NCBI RefSeq assembly: GCF_002802865.1
Contig: NZ_PGLQ01000001.1
Location: 248,001-312,000 of the forward strand
Source of the DNA: Bifidobacterium scaligerum
GTDB lineage: Bacteria > Actinomycetota > Actinomycetes > Actinomycetales > Bifidobacteriaceae
DNA length: 64,000 nt
Direction: 5' to 3'
The position numbers and the translations under genes are program-made. The notes under the pieces are model-generated. The model saw only the letters and a list, made by a program, of their open reading frames with translations. It searched no databases and was not told the origin of the DNA. Within the stretch, counting starts at the first letter, position 1; each line of letters starts with the position of its first letter. This document shows, piece after piece, positions 63,425-64,000 of the stretch.

Positions 63425-64000
63425 TCACACCAATCGATTGTCATATGCAAAAACAACGGCTTGCACACGGTCGCGGGCATTGATTTTCGAGAGAATGTGT
63501 GCCACATGCGTCTTCACCGTGGGCAGGGATATGAACAGCTTGTCCGCAATCTCCTGATTACTCAGTCCATGAGCGATCTCCACCAGCACCTCGCGTTCGC
63601 GGTCGGTGAGCAGATCCAGTTCCGGATCGGTATAGACCGGCTGATCGTGAACTTCCATGCGGGGCTTCGATTCTGAGATTCCACCGGAGGTATTGTCGGC
63701 GACGTAGCCGTCCTGCATCATCTTCTCGATAAGTCGTTTCGTGGCGGATGGAGCGATAATCGCATTGCCGTTGAACACTGTACGGATTGAATTGAGCAAC
63801 GTCTCCGGTTCTGTGTCCTTTAAAAGGAATCCGGATGCCCCGGCGTTGATCGCCGCCATGACATATTCGTCCAGGTCGAACGTAGTCAGGATGATCACGC
63901 GCGTGGTATGGGACAGAACTTCTTCGGATGCCGACGCAGTGATGCGTCGTGTGGCTTCGATGCCGTTCATGCCCGGCATACGTACATCCATCAGCACCAC
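63425..64000 (-). CDS. LuxR/NarL response regulator (5' partial at window edge)
   Basis: 191 residues visible; the frame runs off the right edge, so the N-terminal acidic pocket is missing. Phospho-Asp in VLMDVRMPGMNGIEATRRI, IILTTFDLDEYV, GASGFLLKDTEPETLLNSI with the Lys, and a LuxR HTH (LTDREREVLVEIAHGLSNQE, then FISLPTVKTHVAHILSKI). It is convergent with the MacB-like operon and probably regulates it together with a kinase outside the window. Confidence 0.9.
   Translation of the reverse strand: MVLMDVRMPGMNGIEATRRITASASEEVLSHTTRVIILTTFDLDEYVMAAINAGASGFLLKDTEPETLLNSIRTVFNGNAIIAPSATKRLIEKMMQDGYVADNTSGGISESKPRMEVHDQPVYTDPELDLLTDREREVLVEIAHGLSNQEIADKLFISLPTVKTHVAHILSKINARDRVQAVVFAYDNRLV

Overview
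The window reads as a high-GC Gram-positive chromosome, almost certainly Bifidobacterium (B. longum/B. breve group). The backbone proteins (SdhA/SdhB pair, DprA-ComM-YraN, PdxY, MetY, MacB-like ABC exporter) and the lacZ/galactoside-symporter/nag genes are of bifidobacterial type. No rRNA, tRNA or CRISPR was recognised.

Layout. (1) 1-11.7 kb: conjugation genes. A VirD4-like coupling protein (5' end outside the window) lies on +. On - is an operon of pilin-like Maff2 protein, VirB6-like channel protein, PrgI-like protein, VirB4 ATPase, transglycosylase/CHAP hydrolase and a coiled-coil membrane protein. Between them sits a secreted peptide with three ABC-2 permeases and an ATPase. (2) 12-18 kb: a second secreted peptide, separated by a terminator from a lipoprotein / peptidoglycan-binding adaptor / ATPase / FtsX-like permease operon, with a divergent OmpR-type two-component system. 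(3) 18.3-26.7 kb: a LacI regulator, an operon lacZ-nagB-nagA and a divergent GPH sugar symporter, linked by GTAAA-N3/4-TTTAC operators. (4) 26.8-31.2 kb: a 1,431-residue isopeptide-type adhesin ending in an LAHTG sorting signal. (5) 31.5-35.2 kb: an OLD-like ATPase with a TOPRIM-like partner (candidate phage defence) and an AT-rich membrane protein. (6) 35.2-40.0 kb: a plasmid/ICE control region (RHH protein, ParA, WhiB-like, replication-initiator-like, two divergent XRE regulators) interspersed with unusual 4-bp-periodic repeats.

At about 40.03 kb this abruptly meets the 3' remnant of an lhr helicase gene. I infer one integrated conjugative element reaching from left of the window to there, with regions 2-5 as possible cargo. 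No relaxase or integrase is visible, so this remains a hypothesis.

From 40 to 64 kb is backbone: O-methyltransferase, SdhB, SdhA, DprA, ComM, YraN; then a second, paralogous copy of the adaptor/ATPase/permease module, with a LuxR-type two-component system and four related envelope proteins; then PdxY, MetY, a MacB-like exporter and a partial LuxR-type regulator. The duplicated module and its lipoprotein family, defined by shared Cys motifs across five proteins at two loci, is the best candidate for an undescribed system. The ParA/RHH/tetrad-repeat locus and the ATPase/TOPRIM pair come next.
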